Source: Nitrosomonas sp. Nm132 (GTDB lineage: Bacteria > Pseudomonadota > Gammaproteobacteria > Burkholderiales > Nitrosomonadaceae). From it: 64,000 nucleotides of DNA. The first letter of the stretch is position 1, and every line of letters begins with the position of its first letter. The stretch covers positions 135,681 through 199,680 of the forward strand of contig NZ_FNDH01000001.1 of NCBI RefSeq assembly GCF_900100485.1, written 5' to 3'. Below, piece by piece: positions 18,301 through 28,626 of this stretch. The position numbers and the translations under genes were made by a program. The notes beneath the pieces are model-generated. The model saw only the letters and a list, made by a program, of their open reading frames with translations, was not told where the DNA came from and made no database searches.

Positions 18301-18787
18301 AGGTATTAAAAATGGCGGTAAGTTACTAGTCTCTGCTCCTAATGTCATGAAAGGGTATTATCTGATCGACTCGCCCGGGCAGGTTACGCCCCTACTTAAC
18401 AGCTGGTATGACACGGGCGATATCGTCGAAATAGATAATGAAGGCTATATATTTATTAAAGGTCGCGCCAAGCGTTTCGCCAAAATCGGGGGTGAAATGG
18501 TTTCTTTAGCTGCGGTAGAAGAGTATGTCAGCAAACTCTGGCCCGATTATATCCATGCCGTGGTGCAGATTCCCGATGCAAAAAAAGGAGAACGGTTGGT
18601 TCTCATTACGACCAATCCCACCGCCAATCGAAATGACTTGATTAGCTATGTTCAGGAACAGGGAATTGGAGAGTTGAGTATCCCAAAAACTATTTTAGTA
18701 ATCAATGAAATGCCTATTCTGGGCACTGGAAAAACAGATTATGTCACCCTTCACGATTGGGTTCTGCAACAGACGGCAAACCTTTAA
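15350..18787 (+). CDS. aas: LplT-Aas fusion: lysophospholipid transporter, 2-acyl-GPE acyltransferase and acyl-ACP synthetase
   Basis: A 1145-residue three-part protein. Residues 1-430 are an MFS transporter resembling LplT (LTQFLGALNDNAFKNALVIL, about 12 membrane segments). Residues 440-620 are a PlsC acyltransferase with H465 and D470 in HLSFLD and later FPEGRLT. Residues 640-1140 are an AMP-forming acyl-ACP ligase with LFTSGSEGTPKGV and GYGATETAP. In E. coli, LplT flips lysophosphatidylethanolamine inward and the separate Aas re-acylates it; here all steps are in one chain. The N-terminal start matches LplT starts. No Shine-Dalgarno is obvious. It is divergent from nrdA and convergent with der. 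Confidence 0.93.
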   Translation: MHQSQWHLLTSKRFLPLFLTQFLGALNDNAFKNALVILITYTAMDSAGLSPQIMVTLAAGIFILPFFLFSATAGQLADKWNKAKLIRIIKFIEILLMGGAAVGFFLGNAAFLLCILFLMGAQSAFFGPLKYGILPDHLHENELIGGNALIEAGTFLAILFGTMLGGLLILAENGAAIISTLAIITAFTGWLFSLFIPPAKPASPKIKVGYNLLYETGAILQHIRQNTILFRSILGISWFWLFGATFLSQFPVFAKEIIGGSEQIVTLFLVVFSIGIGIGSLFCNKLLKSEIAATYTPLSILSMTIFTIDLFFASENILPPGEGELIGAVAFLNSLAHWRILLDLLAISICGGIYVVPLYAIVQRYSETSHLSRVIAGNNIMNALFMVLSALGIGLMLASDFTVTQVFLTIAILNGLVAIYIASLLPQALVRSILQGIFHTFYRLEVKGLENYQKAGEKTIIIANHLSFLDAILLSIGIPEPLCFAINTHIARRWWIRPFLFLADTVTIDPANPMSTRLLINKVKSGQRVVIFPEGRLTLTGSLMKVYEGPAIIADKSGALLLPIRISGAQYTPFSRLKGKIRIRWFPKITLTCMPPESFDLPPQIHGKQRRRLAGIKLYDIMTTMMFQSNELKQTLFQSLLDATAIHGKKHIVAEDIKRMTLTYSQLITRSFILGNNLRKLTRAGENVGVLLPNMTGTLISFFALQAFGRTPAMLNFSASKKNLVDACQLAQIKSVITSRQFIEAGKLTEMIDGLQAQRVALLYLEDIHKHLHWWNKFAGFLAGWIPRLTYRVTSPSQDPNAPAVVLFTSGSEGTPKGVVLSHINLQANRFQVSSLIDFGPTDIVFNALPIFHSFGLTGGMLLPVLSGIKTFFYASPLHYRAIPELVYDTNATLLFGTDTFLAGYARHANPYDFYSLRYVFAGAEKLRESTRRTWSENFGVRIFEGYGATETAPILSINTPMHNRAGSVGRMLPGISYQLEKIPGIKNGGKLLVSAPNVMKGYYLIDSPGQVTPLLNSWYDTGDIVEIDNEGYIFIKGRAKRFAKIGGEMVSLAAVEEYVSKLWPDYIHAVVQIPDAKKGERLVLITTNPTANRNDLISYVQEQGIGELSIPKTILVINEMPILGTGKTDYVTLHDWVLQQTANL

Positions 18788-18830
18788 TCTGTGCACTTTC
18801 AGGTTTTGATCTTTCTGATATCCATAAATC

Positions 18831-20237
18831 TCATCGACCATATTTCTTCCTGTTCCGGCGACGGCGATTATGCGCACGCCGGGCTTCTTCTTCGGTCGGT
18901 GGCGCAGGTTTCTTATTGGCGTAGGGATTATGGCCTGTCCTGAATTCTACGCGTAACGGCGTACCTTCCAGCCGGAAAGTTTCACGAAATGTGCTTTCCA
19001 GGTAGCGGCGGTAAGTTTCTGGCACATGATCCAGCATGCTGCCATGAACAATGATTAAGGGAGGATTGGAACCTCCCTGGTGAGCATAGCGCAATTTGGG
19101 ACGAGACATCCCTCCCCGTGGAGGAGATTGTTTTGCGACAGCTGCCAGCAAAGCACGTGTCAGCTTGGGTGTGGGCAAATTCGCCATTGCGGCGGCATAA
19201 GCGGTATTAATCGATGGAAATAATCCTTTTATGCCGCTTCCCTGTAACGCAGAAATGTAGTGATATTTAGCAAAATCAAGAAACGCGAACTTTCGGGCTA
19301 TCTCCCGCTTGACAGCATCTCGCTGATAATCATCCAGACCATCCCACTTATTTATAGCGATGACCAATGCTCTGCCCGTTTCCAGAATAAATCCGGCAAT
19401 ATGGGCATCCTGGTCAGAAATATCATTTCTTGCATCAAGAACCAGGACCACTACATTTGCATCCTCGATGGCTTGCAGTGTTTTGATGACTGAAAATTTC
19501 TCGATCGTCTCGAATACTTTGCCTCGACGACGCAGACCCGCTGTATCGATCAAAGTGTAATGATGCTGACGGTACTCAAAATCAATATAAATACTGTCCC
19601 GGGTCGTACCCGGCTGATCAAATGCAATGACACGCTCTTCACCCAACAACGTATTGATCAGCGTGGACTTGCCTACGTTGGGCCGTCCGACAATGGCGAT
19701 TTTGGGATATTTTTCTGCTCTCTCCTCAATTTCTTCTGGAGGAGGAAGAAAATCGGCCAAAGCCAATTCGACCAGCTCACCCACGTGATCGCCATGAATA
19801 GCTGAAATTGCACAAGGCTCACCCAGACCGAGCTCATAAAATTCCGAAGTGACAATAGCGGTTCTCATTCCTTCGGTTTTATTCACTACCAGCAGAATTT
19901 TGCGACCTGTTTGACGCAGATGCTCCGCAATAATCTTGTCATGCGGCGCCAATCCTTGCCGGCCATCAACCACAAACAAAACAATATCCGCTTCATCGAC
20001 TGCCTGCAATGTCTGCTTCGCCATCGCATGCAGCACGCCCGACTTTACAACAGGTTCAAAACCGCCCGTATCTACAACGATATAAGGCTTATCGCCTATC
20101 TTGCCATGACCATAATGCCGATCACGGGTCAACCCTGGAATGTCTGCCACGATGGCATCACGACTGCGCGTGAGACGATTAAACAGTGTTGATTTACCGA
20201 CATTGGGTCGCCCAACCAGCACAAGCGTAGGTTTCAT
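18831..20237 (-). CDS. der: Ribosome biogenesis GTPase Der (EngA)
   Basis: A 468-residue protein with two tandem GTPase domains, each with P-loop GRPNVGKST (about residues 8 and 185), DTGG or DTAG, and NKxE/NKWD motifs, then a C-terminal KH-like domain with a basic tail ([16 protein letters not shown]). It acts in 50S subunit maturation. The frame is open to 20300, but the family begins [17 protein letters not shown], which corresponds to the ATG at 20237. It is the last gene of the ndk-to-der cluster; the next gene upstream is bamB, about 100 bases away. Confidence 0.96.
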   Translation of the reverse strand: MKPTLVLVGRPNVGKSTLFNRLTRSRDAIVADIPGLTRDRHYGHGKIGDKPYIVVDTGGFEPVVKSGVLHAMAKQTLQAVDEADIVLFVVDGRQGLAPHDKIIAEHLRQTGRKILLVVNKTEGMRTAIVTSEFYELGLGEPCAISAIHGDHVGELVELALADFLPPPEEIEERAEKYPKIAIVGRPNVGKSTLINTLLGEERVIAFDQPGTTRDSIYIDFEYRQHHYTLIDTAGLRRRGKVFETIEKFSVIKTLQAIEDANVVVLVLDARNDISDQDAHIAGFILETGRALVIAINKWDGLDDYQRDAVKREIARKFAFLDFAKYHYISALQGSGIKGLFPSINTAYAAAMANLPTPKLTRALLAAVAKQSPPRGGMSRPKLRYAHQGGSNPPLIIVHGSMLDHVPETYRRYLESTFRETFRLEGTPLRVEFRTGHNPYANKKPAPPTEEEARRAHNRRRRNRKKYGR

Positions 20238-20339
20238 GATTATAGGAAATGATAATGGCTGAAAAAATGCATGCCCGCTCCCATTACTGGAAGAAAGCAT
20301 CTCTGAAATTTATTGTGAAGAGTGGATTACCAACAACCG

Positions 20340-21566
20340 TTACTGCGCAGCAAAAGCGTAAATTCCACCCTTTGAGGTCTGCACGACAAACCCATCAGGA
20401 ATATACTCCGGACGGCTCAAAATAGCACTGCCATCCGTGGCCGCTCGTGCCACCAGACTGCCATCATGGCGCCTGAGTAGTGAGACGTTACCTTCTGCAT
20501 CACCCACTGCCAAGAGTGCACCACGAACAACCAAGGGCGCAGATAATTTACGGCTACCCAGTTTAGCCTGCTTCCACATCATGGCACCACTTCTTTTGTC
20601 ATAAGCGACGACTGCACCACGATCTTCACTTACATAGACATTGTTGTTATCCATAGTAAGACCAACATTGCTAGATGCATCTCTCGCCCAAATCTGATTA
20701 CCATCCGCGATCTCAAAGCAGGCAATGCGCCCATTATAGGCTACGGCACAAACTTGTTGATCATCAATAACGGGTAGACCAGCAATATCCGTCATACGCT
20801 CCAGCTCGGTGACCCCGCGTGGTTGTGAAACAGTCGCCTCCCAGCCTACATTGCCGTTTACTAAATTCATGGCTATCAGTTTGCCACCGGCTAATCCAGC
20901 AAATACAGCACCTCGATAAATTAACACGCTGGTAAAATTTCTCATCGTCAATGCAGGCGTAGGCCCTTGATAAACCCATTTACGTTTGCCATCCGCCGCA
21001 TCTAATCCAAAAATCCTGCCATCACCGCTCCGTGCAATCACGACACCGCTATCGACCTGGGGCGGACTTAATACTTCGCTGGTCACGCGCGCTTTCCAGC
21101 GCTCATTACCCATTTCGTCAAACGCAAGCACTTCACCCTTGAATGTTCCGATCAGGATCATTCCATGGCCTGCACCCACTCCCCCTGATAACTTATGCTC
21201 AGTCTCTACCTGCCAGTTCTCTTTTCCAGTAGCCGGATCGAGGCGAACCAGCTGTCCTTTTGCATCAGCCACGTATACTGCGCCATTCTCATAAATGGGA
21301 GAGAATACGGCTATCTCGCTCTTATTCAGGCCGAGCTGCCACAATATCGGTATCTGCGGTAGTGCTTCTAATGCCGCAATTTCTTCCTCATTAACCTCAA
21401 CTTCATCTTTATTACTCAATAGATCAACAAAATTACTAATCCCCAGATCACCCATACTGGCGCATCCGGTCAGTAAAACCAACACGACGGATAATACGAG
21501 GTGTCGTAAGAAGAAACCTCCTGCTCTAAGCAACAAAAGATACTCCAGATACAAATTGACGATCAC
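20340..21566 (-). CDS. bamB: Outer membrane protein assembly factor BamB
   Basis: A lipoprotein of 408 residues with lipobox LTGC at residues 32-35, then an eight-bladed beta-propeller of PQQ-type repeats (DPATGKENWQVE, DAADGKRKWVYQ, DKRSGAMMWKQ). It is part of the Bam complex that folds outer-membrane beta-barrels, tethered to the inner face of the outer membrane. The opening codon is GTG directly after the yfgM stop, giving a long signal peptide; a start further inside is possible because an AGGAGG occurs within the signal region. It lies between yfgM and der as in many gammaproteobacteria and betaproteobacteria. Confidence 0.94.
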   Translation of the reverse strand: MIVNLYLEYLLLLRAGGFFLRHLVLSVVLVLLTGCASMGDLGISNFVDLLSNKDEVEVNEEEIAALEALPQIPILWQLGLNKSEIAVFSPIYENGAVYVADAKGQLVRLDPATGKENWQVETEHKLSGGVGAGHGMILIGTFKGEVLAFDEMGNERWKARVTSEVLSPPQVDSGVVIARSGDGRIFGLDAADGKRKWVYQGPTPALTMRNFTSVLIYRGAVFAGLAGGKLIAMNLVNGNVGWEATVSQPRGVTELERMTDIAGLPVIDDQQVCAVAYNGRIACFEIADGNQIWARDASSNVGLTMDNNNVYVSEDRGAVVAYDKRSGAMMWKQAKLGSRKLSAPLVVRGALLAVGDAEGNVSLLRRHDGSLVARAATDGSAILSRPEYIPDGFVVQTSKGGIYAFAAQ

Positions 21567-22214
21567 CTACTGCTTGGTCTCTCTCAAAGCATCCAGCTTC
21601 ATCTGGACAATATTCTGATAGGCGCTTCTACCACCACCCAATTTATCGATTGCTTGTTGATAAGCTATACGCGCTTCAGCTATTTTTCCCGATGCAGTGA
21701 GAATATCTCCTTTCAAATCAGTATAAAGTCCTGTAAAAGATTCTCCATGCTGAGCATTTAGCAGACTCAGAGCTTCATCATATTTCTTCTCATCCAACAA
21801 TATGCCAGCAAGGCGTAATCGCGCGATATCCTTTATCTCCGACTCCTTACTCACATCCAGAATCCACTGCAATTTACTTTTAGTCCCTTGTATCTCACCA
21901 GCATTGATATTTGCATGCGCTGCAATCAGAGCTGCGCGTGAAGCATACCCGCTAGCAGGGAAGCCCTCCATCAACAAATGCGCGGCATCATTAATCTTCC
22001 CGGAGTTACTATTTTTCTCAACTTGCTGTTGCAATATAGCAAACAAGTCAGCAGCCTGCTGTGCTTGCTGCCTTTTATAATAATTCCAAGTCTGCGTTCC
22101 GACGATCGTTGCAATCAAGGTTGTTACGATGATAATCATCGTATTACCATGCGCTGCCCACCAGGCTTTTAGCCCTTCTATTTTTTCCTGTTCTTCCGGA
22201 TTATAAGCTGCCAT
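21567..22214 (-). CDS. yfgM: YfgM family ancillary SecYEG translocon subunit
   Basis: A 215-residue inner-membrane protein. One transmembrane helix at about residues 24-44 (TMIIIVTTLIATIVGTQTWNYY) follows a short cytoplasmic N-terminus starting MAAYNPEEQEKIEGLKAWW, and the periplasmic part is made of TPR-like helices (family TPR_21). In E. coli, YfgM associates with PpiD at the Sec translocon and helps periplasmic chaperone traffic. It lies between hisS and bamB, the conserved position. Confidence 0.88.
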   Translation of the reverse strand: MAAYNPEEQEKIEGLKAWWAAHGNTMIIIVTTLIATIVGTQTWNYYKRQQAQQAADLFAILQQQVEKNSNSGKINDAAHLLMEGFPASGYASRAALIAAHANINAGEIQGTKSKLQWILDVSKESEIKDIARLRLAGILLDEKKYDEALSLLNAQHGESFTGLYTDLKGDILTASGKIAEARIAYQQAIDKLGGGRSAYQNIVQMKLDALRETKQ

Positions 22215-22244
22215 TTTTTCTTGACCTGCCTAGATAATTAACTA

Positions 22245-23501
22245 TTAAATTCGTTTGAGTAGTGGGCCTGCTTCCGCTAGCCCTATTCTCACCTGCTCAG
22301 CTGCCTCACGCAACGGCTTGATGCTCACTTCCCCTGCTTTTGCTTCATCATCACCAATAATGACAGCAAAACGAGCGCCACTGGCATCCGCTTTCTTCAT
22401 TTGCGATTTAAAACTTCCGCCGCCGCAATGCAAAATAACGCTGAGCCCTTCATTACGAAACCATTCTACTGCTTTCCAGGAAAAATTCGCAGCGATCTCT
22501 CCCTGATGAGCAACATAAATATCGACGGCAGGGTTTGGAATTTCACTTTCGCCTATCAAAGCAAGAATTCGTTCAATTCCCATCGCAAACCCACAGGCAG
22601 GCGCCGGCTTTCCGCCCATTTGCGCGATCAACCCATCATAGCGCCCTCCTGCGCATATCGTCCCTTGTGCACCCAGCTTATCGGTCACCCATTCGAATAC
22701 GGTGCGATTGTAATAATCCAATCCCCTCACAAGCTGGAGATTAATCTCAAAATCAACACCTTGCTCGTGCAGCACTCGCTGCAACGCTTCAAAATGCTTT
22801 AGTGATTCCTCATCCAGATCATCCAATAACCGTGGTGCTCCAAGCAGGATCTCGCGCATGAGCGGATTCTTACTATCCAGGATACGCAGGGGATTGCTAT
22901 GCAGGCGCCTGCGTGCATCTTCATCCAGTTCATCCCAATACTGCTCAAAATACTTGATGAGTCTTGCCCGATAAATGGCACGTGATTCGGTGCTGCCAAG
23001 CGTGCCAATTTCCAGGTGCACACCTGAAATGCCCAATTGACGCCAAAGCCGCGCGCACATGATGATCAGCTCTGCATCGATATCAGCGCCCGCATATCCC
23101 AGCGCCTCCACGCCAACTTGGTGAAATTGCCGGTACCGCCCTTTTTGTGGACGTTCATGCCGAAACATCGGTCCATAGTAATATAATCTCTGCGGCCCTG
23201 CATAAAGAAGATTATGCTCAAGCACTGCACGCACACAGGAAGCTGTTCCTTCCGGACGCAATGTCAGACTATCTCCATTAAGATGGTCCACAAACGTGTA
23301 CATTTCCTTTTCGACGATATCAGTCACCGCACCGATCGAGCGTATGAATAAATCAGTCTGCTCGACGATGGGAGTACGAATATTACGGTAACCATAACTG
23401 GCGAGCCAGGTACGCACTGCATCCTCAAAAAACTCCCAACGATGCGCTTCATCTGGCAGGATATCATTCATCCCGCGGATAGCCTGAATCACATTAGGCA
23501 T
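22245..23501 (-). CDS. hisS: Histidyl-tRNA synthetase
   Basis: A 418-residue class II aminoacyl-tRNA synthetase. Motif 1 lies in the N-terminal region after [12 protein letters not shown], motif 2 is [17 protein letters not shown], the histidine motifs are [15 protein letters not shown] and AGGRYDGL, and motif 3 is [11 protein letters not shown]-terminal anticodon-binding domain starts near residue 325. The frame is open to 23543, but the family start matches the ATG at 23501, which overlaps the ispG stop by 8 bases and suggests coupled translation. Confidence 0.96.
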   Translation of the reverse strand: MPNVIQAIRGMNDILPDEAHRWEFFEDAVRTWLASYGYRNIRTPIVEQTDLFIRSIGAVTDIVEKEMYTFVDHLNGDSLTLRPEGTASCVRAVLEHNLLYAGPQRLYYYGPMFRHERPQKGRYRQFHQVGVEALGYAGADIDAELIIMCARLWRQLGISGVHLEIGTLGSTESRAIYRARLIKYFEQYWDELDEDARRRLHSNPLRILDSKNPLMREILLGAPRLLDDLDEESLKHFEALQRVLHEQGVDFEINLQLVRGLDYYNRTVFEWVTDKLGAQGTICAGGRYDGLIAQMGGKPAPACGFAMGIERILALIGESEIPNPAVDIYVAHQGEIAANFSWKAVEWFRNEGLSVILHCGGGSFKSQMKKADASGARFAVIIGDDEAKAGEVSIKPLREAAEQVRIGLAEAGPLLKRI

Positions 23502-24738
23502 GGATTGATTTTCTTTGGTATTTGGTGCGTACATATTCATCAACGATGTGACGAAATTCGCCCGCGATGTTGTCCCCCTTCAGGGTGACTGTCTTTTGTC
23601 CATCCACATAAACCGGTGCCACCGGATTTTCTCCTGAGCCAGGCAAGCTAATACCAATATTGGCATGCTTACTTTCCCCCGGACCATTGACCACGCATCC
23701 CATCACCGCCAGCGTCATGTTTTCCACTCCATCATATTGTTCACGCCAGGTGGTCATTTGCTCTCGCACATAAGCTTGGATACTTTCAGCTAACTCTTGA
23801 AAATAAGTACTCGTTGTTCGTCCGCAACCTGGGCATGCTGCCACCAGCGGAACAAATGCCCGCAAACCCATTGTCTGCAGGATTTCCTGCGCCACGATGA
23901 CCTCACGCGTGCGATCCCCTCCAGGCTCAGGCGTCAGTGATATCCGTATGGTATCGCCTATCCCTTCAAACAACAGCACCGACAATGCTGCAGTCGATGC
24001 AACGATCCCCTTCGACCCCATCCCTGCCTCTGTCAACCCCAGGTGCAGTGCATAATCACACTGAGCTGCCAGGTCACGATAGACCGCTATCAAGTCTTGC
24101 ACACCGCTTACCTTGCAAGACAGCACGATGTGATCTCGTGGAAGCCCAAGCTCTTCAGCCTTGGTTGCACTCTCCAAAGCAGAAGTAATGAGAGCCTTGC
24201 GCATTACTTGACCAGCATCCATTGGTTCAGCAGATTTGGCATTTTCATCCATGATGCGTGCCAGCATTTCCGGATCCAAACTACCCCAATTGACGCCAAT
24301 TCGCACAGGCTTGTCGTATTTACAAGCTATCTCAATCAGCGTAGCAAACTGCTCATCGCGCTTCTTGCCATGACCTACATTTCCTGGATTGATACGATAC
24401 TTGGCCAATGCTCTGGCGCAATCCGGGTAGGCGGTCAGTAATTTGTGGCCATTAAAATGAAAGTCGCCTACCAGTGGCACATGACAGCCCATATTGTCCA
24501 ATCTTGCACGAATCGCTGGCACTGCATTGGCTGCTTCTGCAGTATTGACTGTAATTCGCACCAATTCTGAACCAGCATGCGCCAATTGCGCAACCTGTAT
24601 GGCGGTAGCCACTTCATCTGCTGTATCAGTATTAGTCATCGATTGTACAACGACAGGTGCATTACCACCGATCATGATTGAATCTACGCGAACCCCAACA
24701 CTTCTGCGCCGGGGTAAAGAAATATTATTTTGAGACAT
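23494..24738 (-). CDS. ispG: 4-hydroxy-3-methylbut-2-enyl-diphosphate synthase (IspG/GcpE)
   Basis: A 414-residue enzyme of the MEP isoprenoid pathway that converts methylerythritol cyclodiphosphate to HMBPP. A TIM-barrel N-terminal domain ([17 protein letters not shown]) is followed by the [4Fe-4S]-binding part, with CPGCGR near residue 305 and the third cysteine in [22 protein letters not shown]. The iron-sulfur need links it to the suf operon in this window. It lies between rodZ and hisS in the conserved cluster. The length is that of longer proteobacterial forms. Confidence 0.96.
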   Translation of the reverse strand: MSQNNISLPRRRSVGVRVDSIMIGGNAPVVVQSMTNTDTADEVATAIQVAQLAHAGSELVRITVNTAEAANAVPAIRARLDNMGCHVPLVGDFHFNGHKLLTAYPDCARALAKYRINPGNVGHGKKRDEQFATLIEIACKYDKPVRIGVNWGSLDPEMLARIMDENAKSAEPMDAGQVMRKALITSALESATKAEELGLPRDHIVLSCKVSGVQDLIAVYRDLAAQCDYALHLGLTEAGMGSKGIVASTAALSVLLFEGIGDTIRISLTPEPGGDRTREVIVAQEILQTMGLRAFVPLVAACPGCGRTTSTYFQELAESIQAYVREQMTTWREQYDGVENMTLAVMGCVVNGPGESKHANIGISLPGSGENPVAPVYVDGQKTVTLKGDNIAGEFRHIVDEYVRTKYQRKSIHA

Positions 24739-24790
24739 TATTCTATAAAGCCTGAAAAAGAACTAAAATTTGACAAATAAAACGAGAAAT

Positions 24791-25816
24791 TCATTCAAGT
24801 GAAAAACGAGCTACATCATCGTTTCTCCGGGTATAGGGAGCTAGATCAACCGGCTTGCCATTATAGGTAAGATTAACGCCCGTAGCATTACCAATCACTA
24901 AATACAAAGGTGGCATCCCTTTTATCACTTGCTCCGTACCTTTGGCATTCGTTTTGACAAAAATCACTTTTCTATTGCTGTCCTTTATCTCCACCCATGA
25001 CTCCTTGGAAAAAATGAAATGCAGTGTTTTTTCATTACTCTCAATCACCTCGGTTACAGCAGACCCAGCCACCGCCGACACGACCGGAGCAGGTACGATT
25101 CCTGATGGACTCTTCTCTGATGGCCCCATGCCGCGCGAAAGAACTGAAGGTGTCTGTGGCAGCAATAATTCCATTGTGACCTGACCATTTTCTGCTTGCG
25201 AATCAAACGAAGCATTTGCATCAATATCATGCTCCATAACCGACTCTTGCCCCCAATCTCCGCTCTGATACACACCGTAACCCAACAAAGCCAGAATTAA
25301 AACCATAGCCGAAAGCAATACTCCGCGCGCGCCGCCCGCTCGTTTCGACGAAACCAGTGGAGTCGTTTTTATCTGCCTTGCGGGACCTTGATGAGCCAGC
25401 AGGGGCGCGGATTGAGTCAATAAACGAAGCAATGAATTAGTGTCAAGCTGTAGCAAGCTACCATAATTACGAACAAAGCCTCGTAAGAATGTACCGGAAG
25501 GAAGCTTACTGTAATCTTCTTCCTCAAGGGCATTTATTTGCTGTATTGACAATCGCAATCGCCTCGCCACCTCACCTACACTCAAGCCGCGCCTCAGTCT
25601 TTCAGCACGTAGTCGCTGTCCGTACCCAATTACTGCATTAAACTCTTCCCCTGCACTTGCCCCATGACCAGCAAGAAGCTTGCTGGTCGCCTCAATACTA
25701 GCCTCACGTCCATCAATCTGAACAAGTGTGCTTTCACGAACGCCGCCATCAGAAGAGATCGCCCCTTCTAGATGGATATCAAACGCTTCTAGTCCATTTT
25801 TGGAACCATCATTCAT
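24791..25816 (-). CDS. rodZ: Cytoskeleton protein RodZ
   Basis: A 341-residue membrane protein: a cytoplasmic helix-turn-helix of the Cro/CI type at about residues 68-130 (LRAERLRRGLSVGEVARRLRLS), one transmembrane helix near residues 164-182, a low-complexity periplasmic linker, and a C-terminal RodZ (DUF4115) domain with FSKESWVEIKDSNRKVIF. RodZ links MreB to the Rod cell-wall complex and sets rod shape. An extra 65-residue N-terminal stretch precedes the HTH. The start overlaps the pilW end by 8 bases. Confidence 0.9.
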   Translation of the reverse strand: MNDGSKNGLEAFDIHLEGAISSDGGVRESTLVQIDGREASIEATSKLLAGHGASAGEEFNAVIGYGQRLRAERLRRGLSVGEVARRLRLSIQQINALEEEDYSKLPSGTFLRGFVRNYGSLLQLDTNSLLRLLTQSAPLLAHQGPARQIKTTPLVSSKRAGGARGVLLSAMVLILALLGYGVYQSGDWGQESVMEHDIDANASFDSQAENGQVTMELLLPQTPSVLSRGMGPSEKSPSGIVPAPVVSAVAGSAVTEVIESNEKTLHFIFSKESWVEIKDSNRKVIFVKTNAKGTEQVIKGMPPLYLVIGNATGVNLTYNGKPVDLAPYTRRNDDVARFSLE

Positions 25817-26600
25817 GATTTAATCTCCCTTCACGCAGCGCCATCGCCTCACTGGAATCAGGAAAACGCCTTTGTAACTGAGAAGCATAGCTGGTCTCAG
25901 CCTGATAATCTCCGATTGCATGTTCAATTTGAATGGCCAGCCATAAACTTTCTGGCGTAAGTGGATAAGCCTGCATATAGGAAGTAATGCTGGATTTAGC
26001 CGTTTTGAGATTACCACGCTTGAAAGCGATCTCAATTAACCCAAGTACTGCCAGTGGATAGTCGGGGCGAATGACCAAGGCTTTCTGGAAGAATACTTTA
26101 GCGCGTTCGAATTCATTACGTTTAAGCACACAAATTCCTGCATTCGAGTATGTTTTTTCAGGCATTTCATAAAGGGGATCTCTGATTGCACTCATAAAAT
26201 GGTCCACTGCCAGATCCATCTGTTCAGGCTGGCGCTGACAAAGAAACCAGCCAAAGTTATTATGGCTGTCAGAGTCGTTAGGTGCAATTCTGAGCGCATG
26301 CTCAAAATTCCATCGCGCACGCCCATCTTCGCGCAAATCCATATATACTAATCCGAGTACATTATAGGCCGGCGCATAATTTGGGTTTGTCCGCAATGCG
26401 ATTTCAGCTTCTTCTATTGCCACTCTGTACCGACCACGACTGTAATATTGTCCAGCTAGTTCCGTATGAATTTTTGCACTTTGTTGCGCTCGTTTTCTTG
26501 CTTCTTCCGAAGCCTGTGCTGTCTCTTTAACGGGTGATTGCGTGCATCCAGTGATCAGCACCATAAACACTCCCACCAAACCAGCCAGCACCTTTTTCAC
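25809..26600 (-). CDS. pilW: Type IV pilus biogenesis lipoprotein PilW/PilF
   Basis: A 263-residue lipoprotein with lipobox ITGC near residue 19 and about six TPR repeats, for example [37 protein letters not shown]. PilW/PilF is an outer-membrane pilotin that helps the secretin PilQ assemble. It overlaps rlmN by 4 bases upstream and rodZ by 8 downstream. The same order occurs in Neisseria and Pseudomonas. Confidence 0.92.
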   Translation of the reverse strand: MKKVLAGLVGVFMVLITGCTQSPVKETAQASEEARKRAQQSAKIHTELAGQYYSRGRYRVAIEEAEIALRTNPNYAPAYNVLGLVYMDLREDGRARWNFEHALRIAPNDSDSHNNFGWFLCQRQPEQMDLAVDHFMSAIRDPLYEMPEKTYSNAGICVLKRNEFERAKVFFQKALVIRPDYPLAVLGLIEIAFKRGNLKTAKSSITSYMQAYPLTPESLWLAIQIEHAIGDYQAETSYASQLQRRFPDSSEAMALREGRLNHE

Positions 26601-27751
26601 CCTGTTACCCTTGTCATGCCACGATTTGTTCGTCGGGTTTTATCCAGTACCTGCCCAGCCAATTGACCACAAGCTGCATCGATATCATCACCTCGTGTTT
26701 TACGCACCGTGGTCATGATATCTGCTTGCATCAACACATCACGAAAAACTCGAATCGCTTCTGATGATGAACGCTTATAACCCGATCCAGAAAAGGAATT
26801 AAACGGGATCAGATTCAGCTTACAGGGAATTTTTTTTACCAGTCGCACCAACTCATGCGCATGCTCCACGCTGTCATTTACGCTGTTAAGCATGACGTAT
26901 TCGAATGTAATGAAGTCTCTAGGCGCAGCTTGAAGATAACGCTCACATGCAGCCAACAACATCTCGATTGGATACTTCTTATTAATCGGCACCAATTGAT
27001 CACGCAATGTATCATTGGGTGCATGCAAAGAAACTGCCAAAGCAACGGGGCAGCGCTCGCGCAACCGATCCATTGCGGGTACCAGACCGGAAGTACTGAC
27101 CGTTACTCTCCGCCTGGATAATCCATAAGCGCTATCATCGAGCATCAAATCCAGTGCCGTAACGACATTTTCGAAATTGGCCAATGGTTCACCCATCCCC
27201 ATCAGTACAACATTGCTAATCGCCCGAGCAGCGTTTTTTTTCTGATCGTGTATCCTTCCATTGACAACACTTTCTGGCGTAAAACAAGCTTCATGACCAC
27301 TTTCAGTTTTGAGCATCTTATTTGCCCACCACAACTGACCGATGATCTCCGCAACCGTTAGATTACGATTAAAACCTTGCTTCCCAGTCGAACAGAAACT
27401 ACATGCCAGCGCGCACCCCACCTGACTGGAAACACAGAGTGTGCCACGATTAGCTTCAGGAATGAAAACCATTTCTACAGCATTGCCGACACCCGTTGAT
27501 AATAACCATTTCCGGGTGCCATCTGCAGCGATATGATCATTGATAACTTCGGGTGATTGAATGATGGCAAGCGCAGCAAGCTTCTCTCGAAATGCTTTTG
27601 CCAGATCACTCATCTCCGCAAAATCTGACATGCCTAATTGATGTATCCAGCGCAACAATTGTTTTGCACGATAGGGTTTTTCTCCAATATCCATGCAGAA
27701 ACGCGCAAGACCCGCCGAATCAAGATCAAGTAAATTAATCGCCACATTCAT
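26597..27751 (-). CDS. rlmN: Dual-specificity 23S rRNA/tRNA adenine-C2 methyltransferase RlmN
   Basis: A 384-residue radical SAM enzyme that methylates A2503 of 23S rRNA and A37 of some tRNAs. The cluster-binding motif is CALACSFC. The conserved [13 protein letters not shown] and the C-terminal [17 protein letters not shown] with the methyl-carrying cysteine are present. An N-terminal accessory domain covers residues 1-90. About 18 residues (near 150-175, [22 protein letters not shown]) are an insertion relative to E. coli. It needs iron-sulfur cluster assembly. It precedes pilW with a 4-base overlap. Confidence 0.96.
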   Translation of the reverse strand: MNVAINLLDLDSAGLARFCMDIGEKPYRAKQLLRWIHQLGMSDFAEMSDLAKAFREKLAALAIIQSPEVINDHIAADGTRKWLLSTGVGNAVEMVFIPEANRGTLCVSSQVGCALACSFCSTGKQGFNRNLTVAEIIGQLWWANKMLKTESGHEACFTPESVVNGRIHDQKKNAARAISNVVLMGMGEPLANFENVVTALDLMLDDSAYGLSRRRVTVSTSGLVPAMDRLRERCPVALAVSLHAPNDTLRDQLVPINKKYPIEMLLAACERYLQAAPRDFITFEYVMLNSVNDSVEHAHELVRLVKKIPCKLNLIPFNSFSGSGYKRSSSEAIRVFRDVLMQADIMTTVRKTRGDDIDAACGQLAGQVLDKTRRTNRGMTRVTG

Positions 27752-27779
27752 ACCAAGTTACCCTGGTTATAGACTATTT

Positions 27780-28205
27780 TTAACGTGAATAAATATCTAA
27801 AGCAGGAAAAAAGCAGGCGATTTCCACTGCCGCAGTCTCAGGCGCATCAGAACCATGCACCGCATTCGCATCGATATTTTCCGCGAAATCAGCACGGATA
27901 GTTCCTTTTTCAGCTTTCTGTGGGTCTGTTGCTCCCATCAATTCACGGTTCTTTCTGACAGCGTCTTCTCCTTCAAGCACCTGAATCATGACAGGTCCAG
28001 AAGTCATAAATTCCACCAGATCATTAAAAAAAGGGCGCCCTCGATGAACCCCATAGAAGGTCTCAGCCTCAATCCGGGATAGCTGCATCATACGCGCAGC
28101 GATAATTCTTAACCCGGCCTCCTCAAATCTTGAATAAATCTGGCCAATGACATTTTTTGCAACCGCATCCGGTTTAATAATAGACAACGTTCTTTCAACA
28201 GCCAT
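27780..28205 (-). CDS. ndk: Nucleoside diphosphate kinase
   Basis: A 141-residue kinase that balances NTP and dNTP pools by ping-pong phosphate transfer. It shows [14 protein letters not shown] and the active-site histidine in [12 protein letters not shown]. The frame opens four codons earlier at a GTG, but GGAG stands seven bases before the ATG at 28205 and the family starts [13 protein letters not shown], so 28205 is chosen. It is the first gene of the cluster that runs to der. Confidence 0.97.
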   Translation of the reverse strand: MAVERTLSIIKPDAVAKNVIGQIYSRFEEAGLRIIAARMMQLSRIEAETFYGVHRGRPFFNDLVEFMTSGPVMIQVLEGEDAVRKNRELMGATDPQKAEKGTIRADFAENIDANAVHGSDAPETAAVEIACFFPALDIYSR

Positions 28206-28372
28206 TAAATACTCCACGAAATTAACAGATTAAAATAAAGGGGTATTCTAACAAAAAATATATATACAGATTCTGAAAAAGAGCGCTTAAGACAAGATGT
28301 TATGAATGGCCAAATAATCATGCGCATCCCATTTAATTAACTCATCTCACTTCAGTATTGACAGCTTGAGGA

Positions 28373-28489
28373 CTAGGCAAGGATAATGTCATGATTCTCA
28401 AAAGAAAGCACTCCTGGTCGCTCAGCATGAACCGCCCTAGACCCTTGCATTTTCCTTAACTTTATTATCTGAATATCAGACACATTCAT
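28373..28489 (-). CDS. Possible small protein (38 residues), unrecognised
   Basis: A 38-codon frame in the 421-base gap between ndk and the aminotransferase gene. GAGG stands eight bases before its ATG. Just upstream, a GGAGGTGGCA precedes another ATG that opens a six-codon peptide (MMRKIP) ending in TGAATG-like overlap with this start, as if translationally coupled. The peptide begins MNVSDIQIIKLRKMQG, is basic in the first half and ends in an acidic-hydrophobic tail. I do not recognise it, and it could be chance. The rest of the gap holds nothing I can identify. Confidence 0.3.
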   Translation of the reverse strand: MNVSDIQIIKLRKMQGSRAVHAERPGVLSFENHDIILA

Positions 28490-28626
28490 GGTATTTTCCT
28501 CATCATTGCCACCTCCGTTTAAATATCAATAATAAGGTCTCTAAACTAGAAGACCCCCCTGATCCCACAAGATTCAAACATGTTTTTTCAACTTTTCACA
28601 TGCAACCTTGTCACGGAGCCTGGTTT

